From Hyphomicrobiales bacterium (GTDB lineage Bacteria > Pseudomonadota > Alphaproteobacteria > Rhizobiales > Rhizobiaceae), in assembly GCA_900469965.1 (NCBI GenBank), contig UBZP01000001.1, positions 124,001-188,000 on the forward strand: a DNA stretch of 64,000 bases, read 5' to 3'. This document shows positions 1 to 8,920 of this stretch, one piece after another; positions within the stretch are counted from its first letter, which is position 1; each line of letters begins with the position of its first letter. The notes under the pieces were generated by a model that was not told the DNA's origin, made no database searches, and was given only the letters and a program-made list of their open reading frames with translations. Position numbers and translations under genes: made by a program.

Positions 1-587
1 TCGCCCTGCAGATGGATGTCGAAGCGATAGGTCGATCCGTCTACGGCGGCAACCAGCGTCGGGACGCGCATGCGGTGCTCGATGCGCAGCAGCACCGGAT
101 CCTCGGCATTGGCCGCCGCCTCGTCGCCGAAATACATGCGCGTATGGAGGCCCACGTTGATACCGCGGGCGACGATCCAGAAGCTGACGTGCGGCGCCAT
201 CTTGCGGCCGTCCCTGAAGGGAACCCGGCCGGGCTTGACGGTGTCGAAGCGAAACTCGCCGGTGACGCCGTCGCAGCCGCAGCGGCCCCAGCCGGTGAAA
301 TTCGGATCGGCGGTGCCGCGCAGTTCCGACGGGCTGTTGTACAGGCCCGCCGCATCGGCCTGCCAGATCTCGACGAGCGCGTCCTTCAGCGGCGTCCCCG
401 TCCCGTCCAGCACGCGGCCGGTGATGGTGATGCGCTGGCCGAGCGTCCGGTCGTTGACCATCGCGACGCCGAGATACTCGGCATAGACCCCCTCGATGCC
501 GCAGGCATTCGGGGTGAGGCCGATATGGACATAGGGCCCCGCGGTCTGCGAGGGCGTTTCCTTCAGGTAGTCCAGGGGCTGCGCCAT
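1..587 (-). CDS. pcaG: Protocatechuate 3,4-dioxygenase alpha subunit (3' end cut by window edge)
   Basis: Together with PcaH, this subunit forms the non-haem Fe(III) intradiol dioxygenase that opens protocatechuate to beta-carboxy-cis,cis-muconate. I read the frame by reverse translation from an ATG at 587. It starts MAQPLDYLKETPSQTAGPYV and continues for about 195 codons with no stop, out of the usual ~200-205, so only the last few residues are missing. It carries the intradiol fold signature LVEIWQADAAGLY and the RMYFGDE-type strand. As in other alpha subunits, the iron ligands are supplied by PcaH. The start lies 3 nt past the pcaH stop, so the two are probably translationally coupled as the last visible genes of pcaD-C-H-G. 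In related rhizobia pcaB follows, which would lie off the left edge. Confidence 0.93.
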   Translation of the reverse strand, partial: MAQPLDYLKETPSQTAGPYVHIGLTPNACGIEGVYAEYLGVAMVNDRTLGQRITITGRVLDGTGTPLKDALVEIWQADAAGLYNSPSELRGTADPNFTGWGRCGCDGVTGEFRFDTVKPGRVPFRDGRKMAPHVSFWIVARGINVGLHTRMYFGDEAAANAEDPVLLRIEHRMRVPTLVAAVDGSTYRFDIHLQG

Positions 588-589
588 CT

Positions 590-1342
590 TCAGTTGCCCT
601 CCAGCCGGTTCTCGAACAGGGTCGACCTTCGGCCGCGCAGCACGATGTCGAACTTGTAGGCGCGCGCGTCCATCGGGATGGTGTTGGCCCAGTCGAGCGG
701 CGCGATCAGCTGCTCGACCGCCGCACGGTCGGGGATCGTCATGACGATCGGACATTTCCAGATCATCGGATCCCCCTCGAAATACATCTGCGTGATCAGG
801 CGCTGGGCGAAACCGTGGCCGAAGACGGAAAAGTGGATGTGCGCCGGGCGCCAGTCGTTGACGCCGTTCGGCCAGGGATAGGCCCCCGGCCTGACGGTGC
901 GGAAGGCATAGGCACCCGCCTCGTCGGTGATCGCCCGCCCGCAGCCGCCGAAATTGGGATCGAGCGGGGCGAGATAGCCTTCCTTCTTGTGGCGATAGCG
1001 CCCGCCGGCATTGGCCTGCCAGAACTCGAGCAGCGCGCCCGGCACCGGCCGGCCGCGCTCGTCGAGGACGCGGCCATGGACGATGATGCGCTCGCCGATG
1101 GCGCTCTCGCCGGGCCTGGCGAAATTGTGGATCAGGTCGTTGTCGAGCTCGCCCAGGATCGTGTGGCCGAACACCGGGCCGGTGATCTCCGAGACCGTTC
1201 CATCCAGGGACAGGAGCGGCTTTTGCGGCGAGCGAAGGACGGTGGTCTTGTAGCCCGGCGCGAAGGCCGGCGGATGCCAGTTGCGGTCGCGCGGGAAGAA
1301 GGCCCCCGTCTCCGGCCTGCGGTTTGCGATGTCCGTCATCAT
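590..1342 (-). CDS. pcaH: Protocatechuate 3,4-dioxygenase beta subunit
   Basis: This is the catalytic, Fe(III)-binding subunit of the intradiol ring-cleavage enzyme, acting in the cytoplasm as an alpha-beta multimer. The length of 250 aa is normal. All four expected iron ligands are visible: Tyr116 (GGRYRHKK), Tyr155 (GAYPWPN), and His168 and His170 ([11 protein letters not shown]). Each is offset by exactly eight residues from the classical Pseudomonas numbering (108, 147, 160, 162), so spacing is fully conserved. The start is an ATGATG directly abutting the pcaC stop TAG, with GGGAGG just upstream; the second ATG (1339) may be used instead. It sits between pcaC and pcaG in the PcaQ-controlled operon. 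Confidence 0.96.
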   Translation of the reverse strand: MMTDIANRRPETGAFFPRDRNWHPPAFAPGYKTTVLRSPQKPLLSLDGTVSEITGPVFGHTILGELDNDLIHNFARPGESAIGERIIVHGRVLDERGRPVPGALLEFWQANAGGRYRHKKEGYLAPLDPNFGGCGRAITDEAGAYAFRTVRPGAYPWPNGVNDWRPAHIHFSVFGHGFAQRLITQMYFEGDPMIWKCPIVMTIPDRAAVEQLIAPLDWANTIPMDARAYKFDIVLRGRRSTLFENRLEGN

Positions 1343-1765
1343 CTACCTCCCCGTCTCGTCCTTCGCCATCCCGGCGGCATCCATCTCCTCGAAGACCCGC
1401 TTGGCGATCTTGATCGCGTGATTGGCGGCGGGAACGCCCGCATAGATTGCCACATGCAGAAGCGCCTCGCGAATATCTTCGCGCGTCGCGCCCGTGTTCG
1501 CCGTGGCCCGCACGTGCATGGCGACCTCCTCGTCCTGGCCGAGGGCGGCCAAGAGCGCGATCGTCACCATGGAGCGCTCGCGCAGCGTCCAGGTCGGGCG
1601 CGACCAGACCGTTCCCCAGGCCGCCTCGGTGATCAGCTCCTGAAACGGACGATCGAAGGCGGTAGCGGCGGCCTGCGCGCGGTCGACATGGCTGTCGCCG
1701 AGCACAGTGCGGCGCGTGAGCATGCCCTGGCGGTAACGGTCGGAACCAGCCTGCGCGTCTGCCAT
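1343..1765 (-). CDS. pcaC: 4-Carboxymuconolactone decarboxylase
   Basis: It decarboxylates gamma-carboxymuconolactone to beta-ketoadipate enol-lactone, the step between PcaB and PcaD. At 140 aa it is a single CMD/AhpD-fold domain. The family stretch TLRERSMVTIALLAALGQ is followed by MHVRATANTGATREDIREAL and LHVAIYAGVPAANHA. It has no CxxC, so it is the decarboxylase branch rather than the AhpD peroxidase branch. The ATG at 1765 is 4 nt after the pcaD stop, with AAGGAGAA overlapping the end of pcaD, and the stop abuts pcaH, so it is tightly embedded in the operon. It is a stand-alone protein, not a PcaDC (PcaL) fusion. Confidence 0.95.
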   Translation of the reverse strand: MADAQAGSDRYRQGMLTRRTVLGDSHVDRAQAAATAFDRPFQELITEAAWGTVWSRPTWTLRERSMVTIALLAALGQDEEVAMHVRATANTGATREDIREALLHVAIYAGVPAANHAIKIAKRVFEEMDAAGMAKDETGR

Positions 1766-1769
1766 GTGG

Positions 1770-2570
1770 CTATTCTCCCTTGACGAGCGGTTCGATGAAA
1801 GCGCTCAGGATCGCCGTCAGCGCCTCGGGCTGCTCGACGCAGGGGATGTGTCCCGCGCCAGCAATGACCTCGTAGCGCGCGCCCGGAATGAGCTTGGCGG
1901 TGGCGAGCACGACATCGGGCGGCGTCGAGCCGTCCTGGTCGCCGACGACGCAGAGCGTCGGAACCTTGATGCGTGCGGTGGCTTCGGTGAAATCGGCATC
2001 GCGGATCGCCGCGCAGGTCGCGGCGTAGCCGACCGCCGGCTGGCGGACCAGCATGTTCCAGTAGCCGTGATAGGCGGTGTTTTCCGGACGCCGGAAGGCG
2101 GGCGTGAACCAGCGTTCTATCACGTTGTCGGCGATGCTCTCGATGCCGTCGCGCTCGACGGCGGCGATGCGCGCATCCCAGAGCTCGGCGGTGCCGATCT
2201 TGTGGGCGGTGTCGCACAGGACGAGCGCCCGCACCAGGTCCGGCCTTGCCGCATAGAGGCCCTGGGCGATCAGGCCGCCGACGGAGAGGCCGACGATGAC
2301 GGCCTCTTTCACCGCGTAGACTTCAAGCAGGCCGGCGAGATCGCTGACATGGTCGTCGATCGCATAGGGCGCCTGGCCGACATCGGAGAGGCCGTGGCCG
2401 CGCTTGTCGTAGAGGATCATCGGAAACTCGCCGGCAAGGCGCACGATGACGTCGCGCCAGATGCGGTAGTCCGTCCCGAGCGAATTGATGAAGACGAGCA
2501 CCGGGCGGCCTTCCGGACCGCCGATGACCTGGTGATGGAGCGTGATGTCGTTGACGCGCGCGAACTGCAA
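1770..2570 (-). CDS. pcaD: 3-Oxoadipate enol-lactonase
   Basis: This alpha/beta hydrolase converts beta-ketoadipate enol-lactone to beta-ketoadipate. At 266 aa it has the nucleophile elbow VGLSVGG (Ser96), a probable catalytic Asp in GDQDGS (Asp213) and a His in GAGHIPCVEQP (His241). The oxyanion region is FINSLGTD and the conserved YDKRGHGLSD is present. The start codon is TTG at 2570, chosen because a strong GGGAGGAG lies 6 nt upstream and no in-frame ATG fits better. It is the first gene of pcaD-C-H-G, transcribed away from pcaQ across a 107-nt intergenic region that holds a PcaQ-type box. Confidence 0.93.
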   Translation of the reverse strand: MQFARVNDITLHHQVIGGPEGRPVLVFINSLGTDYRIWRDVIVRLAGEFPMILYDKRGHGLSDVGQAPYAIDDHVSDLAGLLEVYAVKEAVIVGLSVGGLIAQGLYAARPDLVRALVLCDTAHKIGTAELWDARIAAVERDGIESIADNVIERWFTPAFRRPENTAYHGYWNMLVRQPAVGYAATCAAIRDADFTEATARIKVPTLCVVGDQDGSTPPDVVLATAKLIPGARYEVIAGAGHIPCVEQPEALTAILSAFIEPLVKGE

Positions 2571-2643
2571 GTGTGTCTCCTCCCGACGTCGCAGAGTGAT
2601 CTCTTGATCTGGTTAGGTAAAATGATATTTTCCGCGCAACCGA

Positions 2644-2659
2644 ATAACCATACGGTTAT
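2644..2659. promoter_or_regulatory. PcaQ-type operator between pcaD and pcaQ
   Basis: The sequence ATAACCATACGGTTAT is a perfect 6-bp inverted repeat with a 4-nt spacer. It matches the PcaQ-binding consensus I recall from Sinorhizobium and Agrobacterium (ATAACC-N4-GGTTAA) at all but the last base. It lies 18 nt upstream of the pcaQ ATG and about 74 nt upstream of the pcaD start. That suits activation of pcaD transcription and repression of pcaQ itself by the LysR protein. Confidence 0.85.
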
Positions 2660-2677
2660 CATTGAGCGAGGCGCGCG

Positions 2678-3636
2678 ATGATCGACAGTCGCATCAAGTT
2701 CCGCCATCTCCAGACCTTTGTCGAGGTGGCCCGCCAGAAGAGCGTGATGAAGGCGGCCGGCGTGCTGAATGTCAGCCAGCCGGCGGTGACGAAGACCATT
2801 CGGGAACTGGAGCAGGTGCTGGGCGTGGCGGTTTTCGAGCGCGACGGCCGCGGCATCCGGATCACGCGCACCGGCGAGGCCTTTCTGCGCCATGCCGGCG
2901 CGGCGCTGACGGCGATCCGGCAGGGCTTCGATTCGGTTTCCCAGGCGCGCCACGGCCTGGCGCCGCCGATCCGCATCGGCGCGCTGCCCACCGTCTCGAC
3001 CCGGATCATGCCGCGTGCGATCGCCCTTTTCCTGGCCGAGGAGACGGGCGTGCGCATCAAGATCGTCACCGGCGAGAACGCGGTGCTCTTGGAGCAGTTG
3101 CGCGTCGGCGACCTCGACCTGGTCGTCGGCCGGCTGGCGGCACCGGAACGGATGACGGGCTTTTCCTTCGAACATCTCTATTCCGAGCAGGTCGTCTTCT
3201 GCGCCCGCGCCGGCCATCCGCTCACGGCCCCCGGCCGCTCCGTCTTCGCCGGGCTCGCCGACTTTCCCGTCCTGATGCCGACCAGCGGCTCGATCATCCG
3301 TCCTTTTGTCGACCGTCTGCTGATCGCAAATGGCGTCGCCGAGCTGCCGAACCTGATCGAGACCGTCTCCGACGCTTTCGGGCGCGCCTTCGTGCAGGCG
3401 AGCGATGCGGTCTGGATCATTTCTTCGGGGGTAGTGGCGGGCGACATCGAGGCCGGGCACTTGACGGCGCTTTCGGTCGACACCAGCGAGACAAAGGGAC
3501 CGGTGGGGCTGACGGTGCGCGCCGACGCCGTGCCCTCGCTGCCTCAGTCGATCCTGATGCAGACGATCCGGGAGGCGGCTTCGATGGCGGGGCTCAAGGC
3601 ACAGGCGCACAGGCCGCCGCGGGGGCAGCCGGCGGA

Positions 3637-3652
<16 letters not shown>
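2678..3652 (+). CDS. pcaQ: LysR-family activator of the pca operon
   Basis: This is a LysR-type transcriptional regulator. In rhizobia PcaQ activates pcaDCHGB in response to beta-carboxy-cis,cis-muconate and/or gamma-carboxymuconolactone. The protein has 324 aa. An N-terminal winged HTH (about residues 8-66) contains SVMKAAGVLNVSQPAVTKTI. It is followed by a periplasmic-binding-protein-like effector domain from about residue 95 (PIRIGALPTVSTRIMPRAI). It is divergent from pcaD with a PcaQ box in between. Its 3' end overlaps the convergent sulfite-oxidase-like gene by 16 nt. Confidence 0.93.
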
Positions 3653-4299
<647 letters not shown>

Positions 4300-4360
4300 C
4301 GTCGCTCTCCTTGCCGCGATGCAGCAAGCACCGGCCCTTGACGTCTGTCAAGCGCGGGGT

Positions 4361-5116
4361 CTACGGCAACAGCGAGCGGAGCGTGGCCTGAACCTCGCGC
4401 ATGGCCGGCAGGAAGCGCGCCGTCATCTCCTCCACCGGCACGGCCGCCGCCGGTGCGCCGATGTTGAGGGCCGCGACCACGCGGCCGCGGGCATTCTCCA
4501 ACGGCACCGCAATGGAGCGCAGCCCGATTTCGAGTTCCTGGTCGATGACGGCAAAGCCCTGGGCGCGAACGCGTGCCAGTTCCGCCATCAGTTCTTCCGG
4601 ATCGGTCTTCGTGTGCGCGGTATTCGCCTTGCGGTCGGTGTTCTCGATCCGGGCGCGCGCATCCGCCTCCGGCAGGCTCGCCAGCAGCACCCGTCCCATC
4701 GAGGCGCAATAGGCCGGAAGGCGCGAGCCGGGCACGAGGCTGATCGACATCACCCGCCGCTGGGCCGCGCGCGCGACATAGACGATCTCGGTGCCGTCGA
4801 GAACCGAGGCCGACGCGCTCTGCCCCACCCGCTCCGACAGCCAGTCGAGATGCGGCTGGACCAGCCGCGGCAACGGCGTCGCCGACAGATAGGCATGACC
4901 GAGCCTGAGGATGCGCGGCGTCAGCTCGAAGAACTTGCCGTCGAAATGCGCATAGCCGAGCTCGGCCAGCGTTAAGAGGCAGCGCCGCGCGGTCGCCCGG
5001 TCGAGGCCGGTCGTCCGGGCGACGTCCGATATCGTCAGGCGCGGCTGCGCCTCGTCGAACGCCTCGATCACCTTCAAGCCCTTGGCGAAGCCGCCGACGA
5101 AGTCCGTTTCCCGCAT
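4361..5116 (-). CDS. pcaR: IclR-family regulator of pcaIJF (PcaR/PcaU type)
   Basis: This 251-aa IclR-type regulator has an N-terminal winged HTH (about 8-65: FAKGLKVIEAF, then TISDVARTTGLDRATARRCL). A C-terminal effector-binding GAF-like domain carries YCASMGRVLLASL and RSIAVPLENARGRVVAALNI. Members of this subgroup (PcaR, PcaU, PobR) respond to beta-ketoadipate or protocatechuate; by position beta-ketoadipate and pcaIJ control are most likely. It is divergent from pcaI, with a 177-nt gap that contains a perfect 13-bp inverted repeat made of two PcaR-like boxes. The start ATG at 5116 has GAGGAGAGG upstream. Confidence 0.87.
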   Translation of the reverse strand: MRETDFVGGFAKGLKVIEAFDEAQPRLTISDVARTTGLDRATARRCLLTLAELGYAHFDGKFFELTPRILRLGHAYLSATPLPRLVQPHLDWLSERVGQSASASVLDGTEIVYVARAAQRRVMSISLVPGSRLPAYCASMGRVLLASLPEADARARIENTDRKANTAHTKTDPEELMAELARVRAQGFAVIDQELEIGLRSIAVPLENARGRVVAALNIGAPAAAVPVEEMTARFLPAMREVQATLRSLLP

Positions 5117-5142
5117 GTCGCCCTCTCCTCAATGATCGGGCG

Positions 5143-5185
5143 ATTTTGTGCGATATTTGAACAAATGTCAATTATCGCACAAAAT
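5143..5185. promoter_or_regulatory. Inverted PcaR-type boxes in the pcaR-pcaI intergenic region
   Basis: ATTTTGTGCGATA (5143-5155) and TATCGCACAAAAT (5173-5185) form a perfect 13-bp inverted repeat separated by 17 nt. Read outward, each half contains a 15-mer resembling the PcaR site I recall as GTTCGATAATCGCAC. The complement of 5148-5162 is GTTCAAATATCGCAC (12 of 15 match); 5166-5180 is TGTCAATTATCGCAC (11 of 15). The repeat lies 27 nt from the regulator start and about 110 nt upstream of pcaI. Confidence 0.75.
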
Positions 5186-5293
5186 GATTGCCGGTTCGAT
5201 CCCCCGGACTTATGTCTGAAGCACGGGAAGCGCCCGGTTTTGACGACAGGGCGTTCGAGAACGCGCCGGATGGCGCGACAGCGGGAGAACCAG

Positions 5294-6001
5294 ATGGACA
5301 AGACAATCGCGCGCCTGGCGGACGCCGTGGCCGGGATCGGCGACGGCGCCACGGTGATGATCGGCGGTTTCGGCGGCTCCGGCGCACCGATCGAGCTCAT
5401 CCATGCGCTGATCGACAAGGGGCCGAAAAACCTCACGGTCATCAACAACAACGCCGGCAACGGGCGCATCGGAATTGCCGCGATGATCGACGCCGGCATG
5501 GTGCGGAAGATGATCTGCTCCTTCCCGCGCTCATCCGATCCGCGCGCCTTCACCGAGAAGTATCTGGCCGGCGAGATCGAGCTGGAGCTGGTGCCGCAGG
5601 GGACGCTTGCGGAGCGCATCCGCGCCGGCGGGGCCGGCATTCCGGCCTTCTACACGCCCACGGGCTACGGCACGGAACTGGCGGAAGGCAAGCCGATCGC
5701 GGAGTTTGATGGCCGCAGCTACGTGCAGGAGCGCTGGCTAAAGGCCGACTTCGCCCTCGTGAAGGCCCATGTCGGGGACGTGCACGGCAACCTCACCTAC
5801 AACAAGGCCGCGCGCAACTTCAATCCGCTGATGTGCATGGCGGCAGAGAGGACGATCGCCCAGGTCTCCCGGATCGTGCCGCTCGGCGGCATCGATCCCG
5901 AGCACGTCGTCACCCCCGGCATCTTCGTCGACCGTGTCGTCGAGGTCGCCGATCCGCAGCAGGAAGAAGAACTCATCCGGGCAGGAGTGGCCTACGCATG
6001 A
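5294..6001 (+). CDS. pcaI: 3-Oxoadipate CoA-transferase subunit A
   Basis: This is the alpha subunit of succinyl-CoA:3-oxoadipate CoA-transferase, which activates beta-ketoadipate. From the ATG at 5294 (GGGAGAACC upstream) it is 235 aa and begins MDKTIARLADAV. It shows the CoA-transferase family I signature VMIGGFGGSGAPIELIHAL and the NNNAGNGRIGI loop. An upstream in-frame extension to 5132 would run through the regulatory inverted repeat and is rejected. The stop overlaps the pcaJ start as ATGA, giving a translationally coupled pair. Confidence 0.94.
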   Translation: MDKTIARLADAVAGIGDGATVMIGGFGGSGAPIELIHALIDKGPKNLTVINNNAGNGRIGIAAMIDAGMVRKMICSFPRSSDPRAFTEKYLAGEIELELVPQGTLAERIRAGGAGIPAFYTPTGYGTELAEGKPIAEFDGRSYVQERWLKADFALVKAHVGDVHGNLTYNKAARNFNPLMCMAAERTIAQVSRIVPLGGIDPEHVVTPGIFVDRVVEVADPQQEEELIRAGVAYA

Positions 6002-6687
6002 CGATCCATACCCGCGAAGACATCAAGCTCTCCAACGCCCAGATCGCCTGGCGCGCCGCCCAGGACATCGAGGATGGCGCCTATGTGAACCTCGGCATCG
6101 GCTTTCCCGAGATGGTGGCGCGCTACCAGCCGCCGGGTCGGCAGGCGATCTTTCACACCGAGAACGGCATCCTCGACTTCGGCGAGGCGCCGCCCGCGGG
6201 CGAGGAGGACTGGGACCTGATCAACGCCGGCAAGAAGGCCGTGACGCTGAAGCCGGGCGCCGCCTTCTTCCATCATGCCGACAGCTTCGCCATGGTGCGC
6301 GGCGGCCATCTCGACGTCGCCATCCTCGGCGCCTACCAGGTGGCCCAGAACGGCGACCTCGCCAACTGGCGGGTGGGCAGCAAGGGCGTGCCGGCCGTCG
6401 GCGGCGCGATGGACCTGGTCCATGGCGCGAAGCAGGTGTTCGTCATCACCGAACACGTGACCAAGGACGGCGCCCCGAAGCTCGTCGAGACGTGCACCTT
6501 CCCGCTGACCGGCGTCGCCTGCATCACCCGCATCTACACGAGCCTCGCCGTCGTCGACGTCAGGGGCGGCCGGTTCGTGCTGCGCGAGAAGCTCGCGGGC
6601 CTGCCGCTCGACAGGCTGCAGTCCATGACGGGTGCCCCGCTGCACGTCGAAGGGACCGTGGCCGATCTCATCGTGCCGGAGCTCTGA
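5998..6687 (+). CDS. pcaJ: 3-Oxoadipate CoA-transferase subunit B
   Basis: This beta subunit provides the catalytic glutamate of the CoA-transferase. It is 229 aa from ATG 5998, overlapping pcaI by 4 nt. Family landmarks are YVNLGIGFPEMVARY, the SENGI-type active-site segment FHTENGILDFGEAPP (with the likely nucleophilic Glu) and GGHLDVAILGAYQV. A 10-nt gap with GAGGGGAGAG separates it from pcaF, so pcaIJF is one operon. Confidence 0.94.
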   Translation: MTIHTREDIKLSNAQIAWRAAQDIEDGAYVNLGIGFPEMVARYQPPGRQAIFHTENGILDFGEAPPAGEEDWDLINAGKKAVTLKPGAAFFHHADSFAMVRGGHLDVAILGAYQVAQNGDLANWRVGSKGVPAVGGAMDLVHGAKQVFVITEHVTKDGAPKLVETCTFPLTGVACITRIYTSLAVVDVRGGRFVLREKLAGLPLDRLQSMTGAPLHVEGTVADLIVPEL

Positions 6688-6697
6688 GGGGAGAGAC

Positions 6698-7903
6698 ATG
6701 AGCGAAGCCTTTATCTGCGACTATATCCGCACCCCGATCGGCCGCTTCGGCGGCGCCCTTTCCTCCGTGCGTGCCGACGATCTCGGCGCCGTCCCGCTCA
6801 AGGCGCTGATGGCGCGCAACGGGTCGGTCGACTGGGAGGCGGTCGACGACGTCGTCTTCGGCTGCGCCAACCAGGCGGGCGAGGACAACCGCAACGTCGC
6901 GCGGATGTCGTCGCTGCTCGCGGGCCTGCCGGTCGGCGTATCCGGCACCACGATCAACCGTCTCTGCGGCTCGGGCATGGATGCCGTCATCACCGCTGCC
7001 CGCGCGATCAAGGCCGGCGAGGCGGACCTGATGATCGCCGGCGGCGTCGAGAGCATGAGCCGGGCGCCGTTCGTGTTGCCGAAAGCCGAGACGGCCTTCT
7101 CCCGCACGGCGGAGATCCACGATACGACGATCGGCTGGCGTTTCGTCAACCCGCTGATGAAGAAGCAGTACGGCGTCGATTCGATGCCCGAGACCGGCGA
7201 GAACGTCGCCGAAGAGTTCAAGGTGAGCCGCGCGGACCAGGATCTCTTCGCCCTTCGAAGCCAGGCGAAGGCGGCCGAGGCGCAGGCGAACGGGCGGCTG
7301 GCACGGGAGATCACGCCGGTCACGATCCCGCAGCGCAAGGCCGAGCCGGTCGTGGTCGAGCGGGACGAACATCCGCGCGCGACGACGCTGGAAGCGCTCG
7401 CCAGGCTCGGCACGCCCTTCCGGGCGGATGGCGGCACGGTCACGGCCGGCAACGCCTCCGGCGTCAACGACGGCGCCGCGGCGCTGGTGATCGCCTCCGA
7501 AGCAGCCGCCCGAAGGCATGGCCTGACGCCGATCGCGCGCATTCTCGGTGGTGCCACGGCCGGCGTGCCGCCGCGGATCATGGGCATCGGCCCGGCGCCG
7601 GCCTCGCAGAAGCTGATGGCTCGCCTTGGCCTGACGCAGGACCGCTTCGATGTGATCGAGCTCAACGAGGCCTTCGCCAGCCAGGGACTGGCGACGCTGC
7701 GCCAACTGGGGATCGCCGACGACGATCAGCGCGTGAACCGCAATGGCGGGGCGATCGCGCTCGGCCACCCGCTCGGCATGTCGGGCGCGCGCATCGCCGG
7801 CACGGCCGCGCTCGAACTCAAATTGACCGGCGGCCGGCTGGCGCTCGCCACCATGTGCATCGGCGTCGGCCAGGGCATCGCGATCGCGCTGGAGCGGGTC
7901 TGA
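6698..7903 (+). CDS. pcaF: Beta-ketoadipyl-CoA thiolase
   Basis: It cleaves 3-oxoadipyl-CoA to succinyl-CoA and acetyl-CoA, the last step of the beta-ketoadipate pathway. The protein is 401 aa, the normal length. Catalytic residues are Cys90 (NRLCGSGMDA), His357 (GHPLGMSGARI) and Cys387 (CIGVGQG). The substrate-family stretch GGVESMSRAPFV is also present. The start was set at 6698 after GGGGAGAGAC; a longer frame starting inside pcaJ is not credible. It is the third gene of pcaIJF. Confidence 0.94.
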   Translation: MSEAFICDYIRTPIGRFGGALSSVRADDLGAVPLKALMARNGSVDWEAVDDVVFGCANQAGEDNRNVARMSSLLAGLPVGVSGTTINRLCGSGMDAVITAARAIKAGEADLMIAGGVESMSRAPFVLPKAETAFSRTAEIHDTTIGWRFVNPLMKKQYGVDSMPETGENVAEEFKVSRADQDLFALRSQAKAAEAQANGRLAREITPVTIPQRKAEPVVVERDEHPRATTLEALARLGTPFRADGGTVTAGNASGVNDGAAALVIASEAAARRHGLTPIARILGGATAGVPPRIMGIGPAPASQKLMARLGLTQDRFDVIELNEAFASQGLATLRQLGIADDDQRVNRNGGAIALGHPLGMSGARIAGTAALELKLTGGRLALATMCIGVGQGIAIALERV

Positions 7904-7960
7904 GGCCGTCCAATGCGGATGGCGCCGCCCGTGCCGGCGGCACGTCCGATCAGGCGTTGC

Positions 7961-8872
7961 CTAGCCCCTCGCCTCCATGCGGGCGTCGACTTCGACGGCA
8001 TCCGGGATCGCGGGCTGGGCGCCCCGCTTGGTGCAGGCGAGCGAGCCCGCGACCGCGGCGCGGCGCAGGCAGTCCGCAAAGGGAAGGCCAGCATCGAGAG
8101 AGGCTGCGAGATAGCCGCAGAAACTGTCGCCGGCGCCGACGGTGTCGACCGGATCGACCTTCAGGCCGGGCGCACGGAAGATGTTGCCCTTGCGGATGGC
8201 GATGACGCCGTCGGCACCGAGGGTGACGATGATCGTCTGGCCGGTCCGCTCGTGGATGGCGCGCATCTCGGCCTCGCGCTGGGCATCGGAAAAGCCCGAC
8301 TTTCCGGCGAAGAGCTCGAATTCGCTCTCGTTCGTCACCACGATGTCTGCCTTGGCGCCGAGCCTTGCGCCGTCGGCGGTGAAGGGGGCGAGGTTGATCA
8401 CGGAGGTGACCCGCCGAGCCCTTGCCGAATCCAGCGCTGCCTCGACCGCCTCCGGCGGCACTTCCAATTGCAGCATGAGGACGTCGCCGGCGGACATCTG
8501 CGACACCGCCGCCCTGGCGTCGGCCGCGGTCACGTCGCCATTGGCGCCGGGGACCACGACGATGACGTTCTCGCCATCGTCGGCGACCGTGATATGCGCC
8601 GTGCCGGTCGGCTCGTCGGCGATCTTGACGAAATCGAGGTTGACGGCGGCCTGGGTCAGCAGCACCAGCGATTCCGCGGCGAAGCTGTCGCCGCCGACCG
8701 CGCCCGCCATGCGGACCGTGGCGCCGGCGCGCCTGGCCGCGAGCGCCTGGTTGGCGCCCTTGCCGCCCGCTGCTGTCGTGAAGCTGTGTCCGGCCACGGT
8801 CTCGCCCGGTCTCGGCAGGCGGGCGGTCGTGGCGATGAGATCCATGTTGATGGATCCGAAGACGGTAATCAT
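7961..8872 (-). CDS. rbsK: Ribokinase
   Basis: This PfkB-family sugar kinase phosphorylates D-ribose at O5 with ATP. It is 303 aa from ATG 8872, chosen over an upstream ATG (8908) because GGAGGAT sits about 8 nt before it and the protein then begins MITVFGSINMDL as ribokinases do. Signature 1 is GGKGANQALAARRAG, and signature 2, with the catalytic base, is DTVGAGDSFCGYLAAS. No rbs transporter genes are adjacent. Between it and convergent pcaF is only a short gap containing a small CGTGCC-GGC-GGCACG hairpin. Confidence 0.9.
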   Translation of the reverse strand: MITVFGSINMDLIATTARLPRPGETVAGHSFTTAAGGKGANQALAARRAGATVRMAGAVGGDSFAAESLVLLTQAAVNLDFVKIADEPTGTAHITVADDGENVIVVVPGANGDVTAADARAAVSQMSAGDVLMLQLEVPPEAVEAALDSARARRVTSVINLAPFTADGARLGAKADIVVTNESEFELFAGKSGFSDAQREAEMRAIHERTGQTIIVTLGADGVIAIRKGNIFRAPGLKVDPVDTVGAGDSFCGYLAASLDAGLPFADCLRRAAVAGSLACTKRGAQPAIPDAVEVDARMEARG

Positions 8873-8920
8873 GGGGCAGGTATCCTCCGGCATTGCTCCG
8901 GCCGACACTGCCTGAGGCCC

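Noticed and set aside
5132-5293. N-terminal extension of pcaI
   Set aside because: It would place coding sequence across the perfect inverted repeat and add residues not found in CoA-transferase alpha subunits. ATG 5294 has a good ribosome site.
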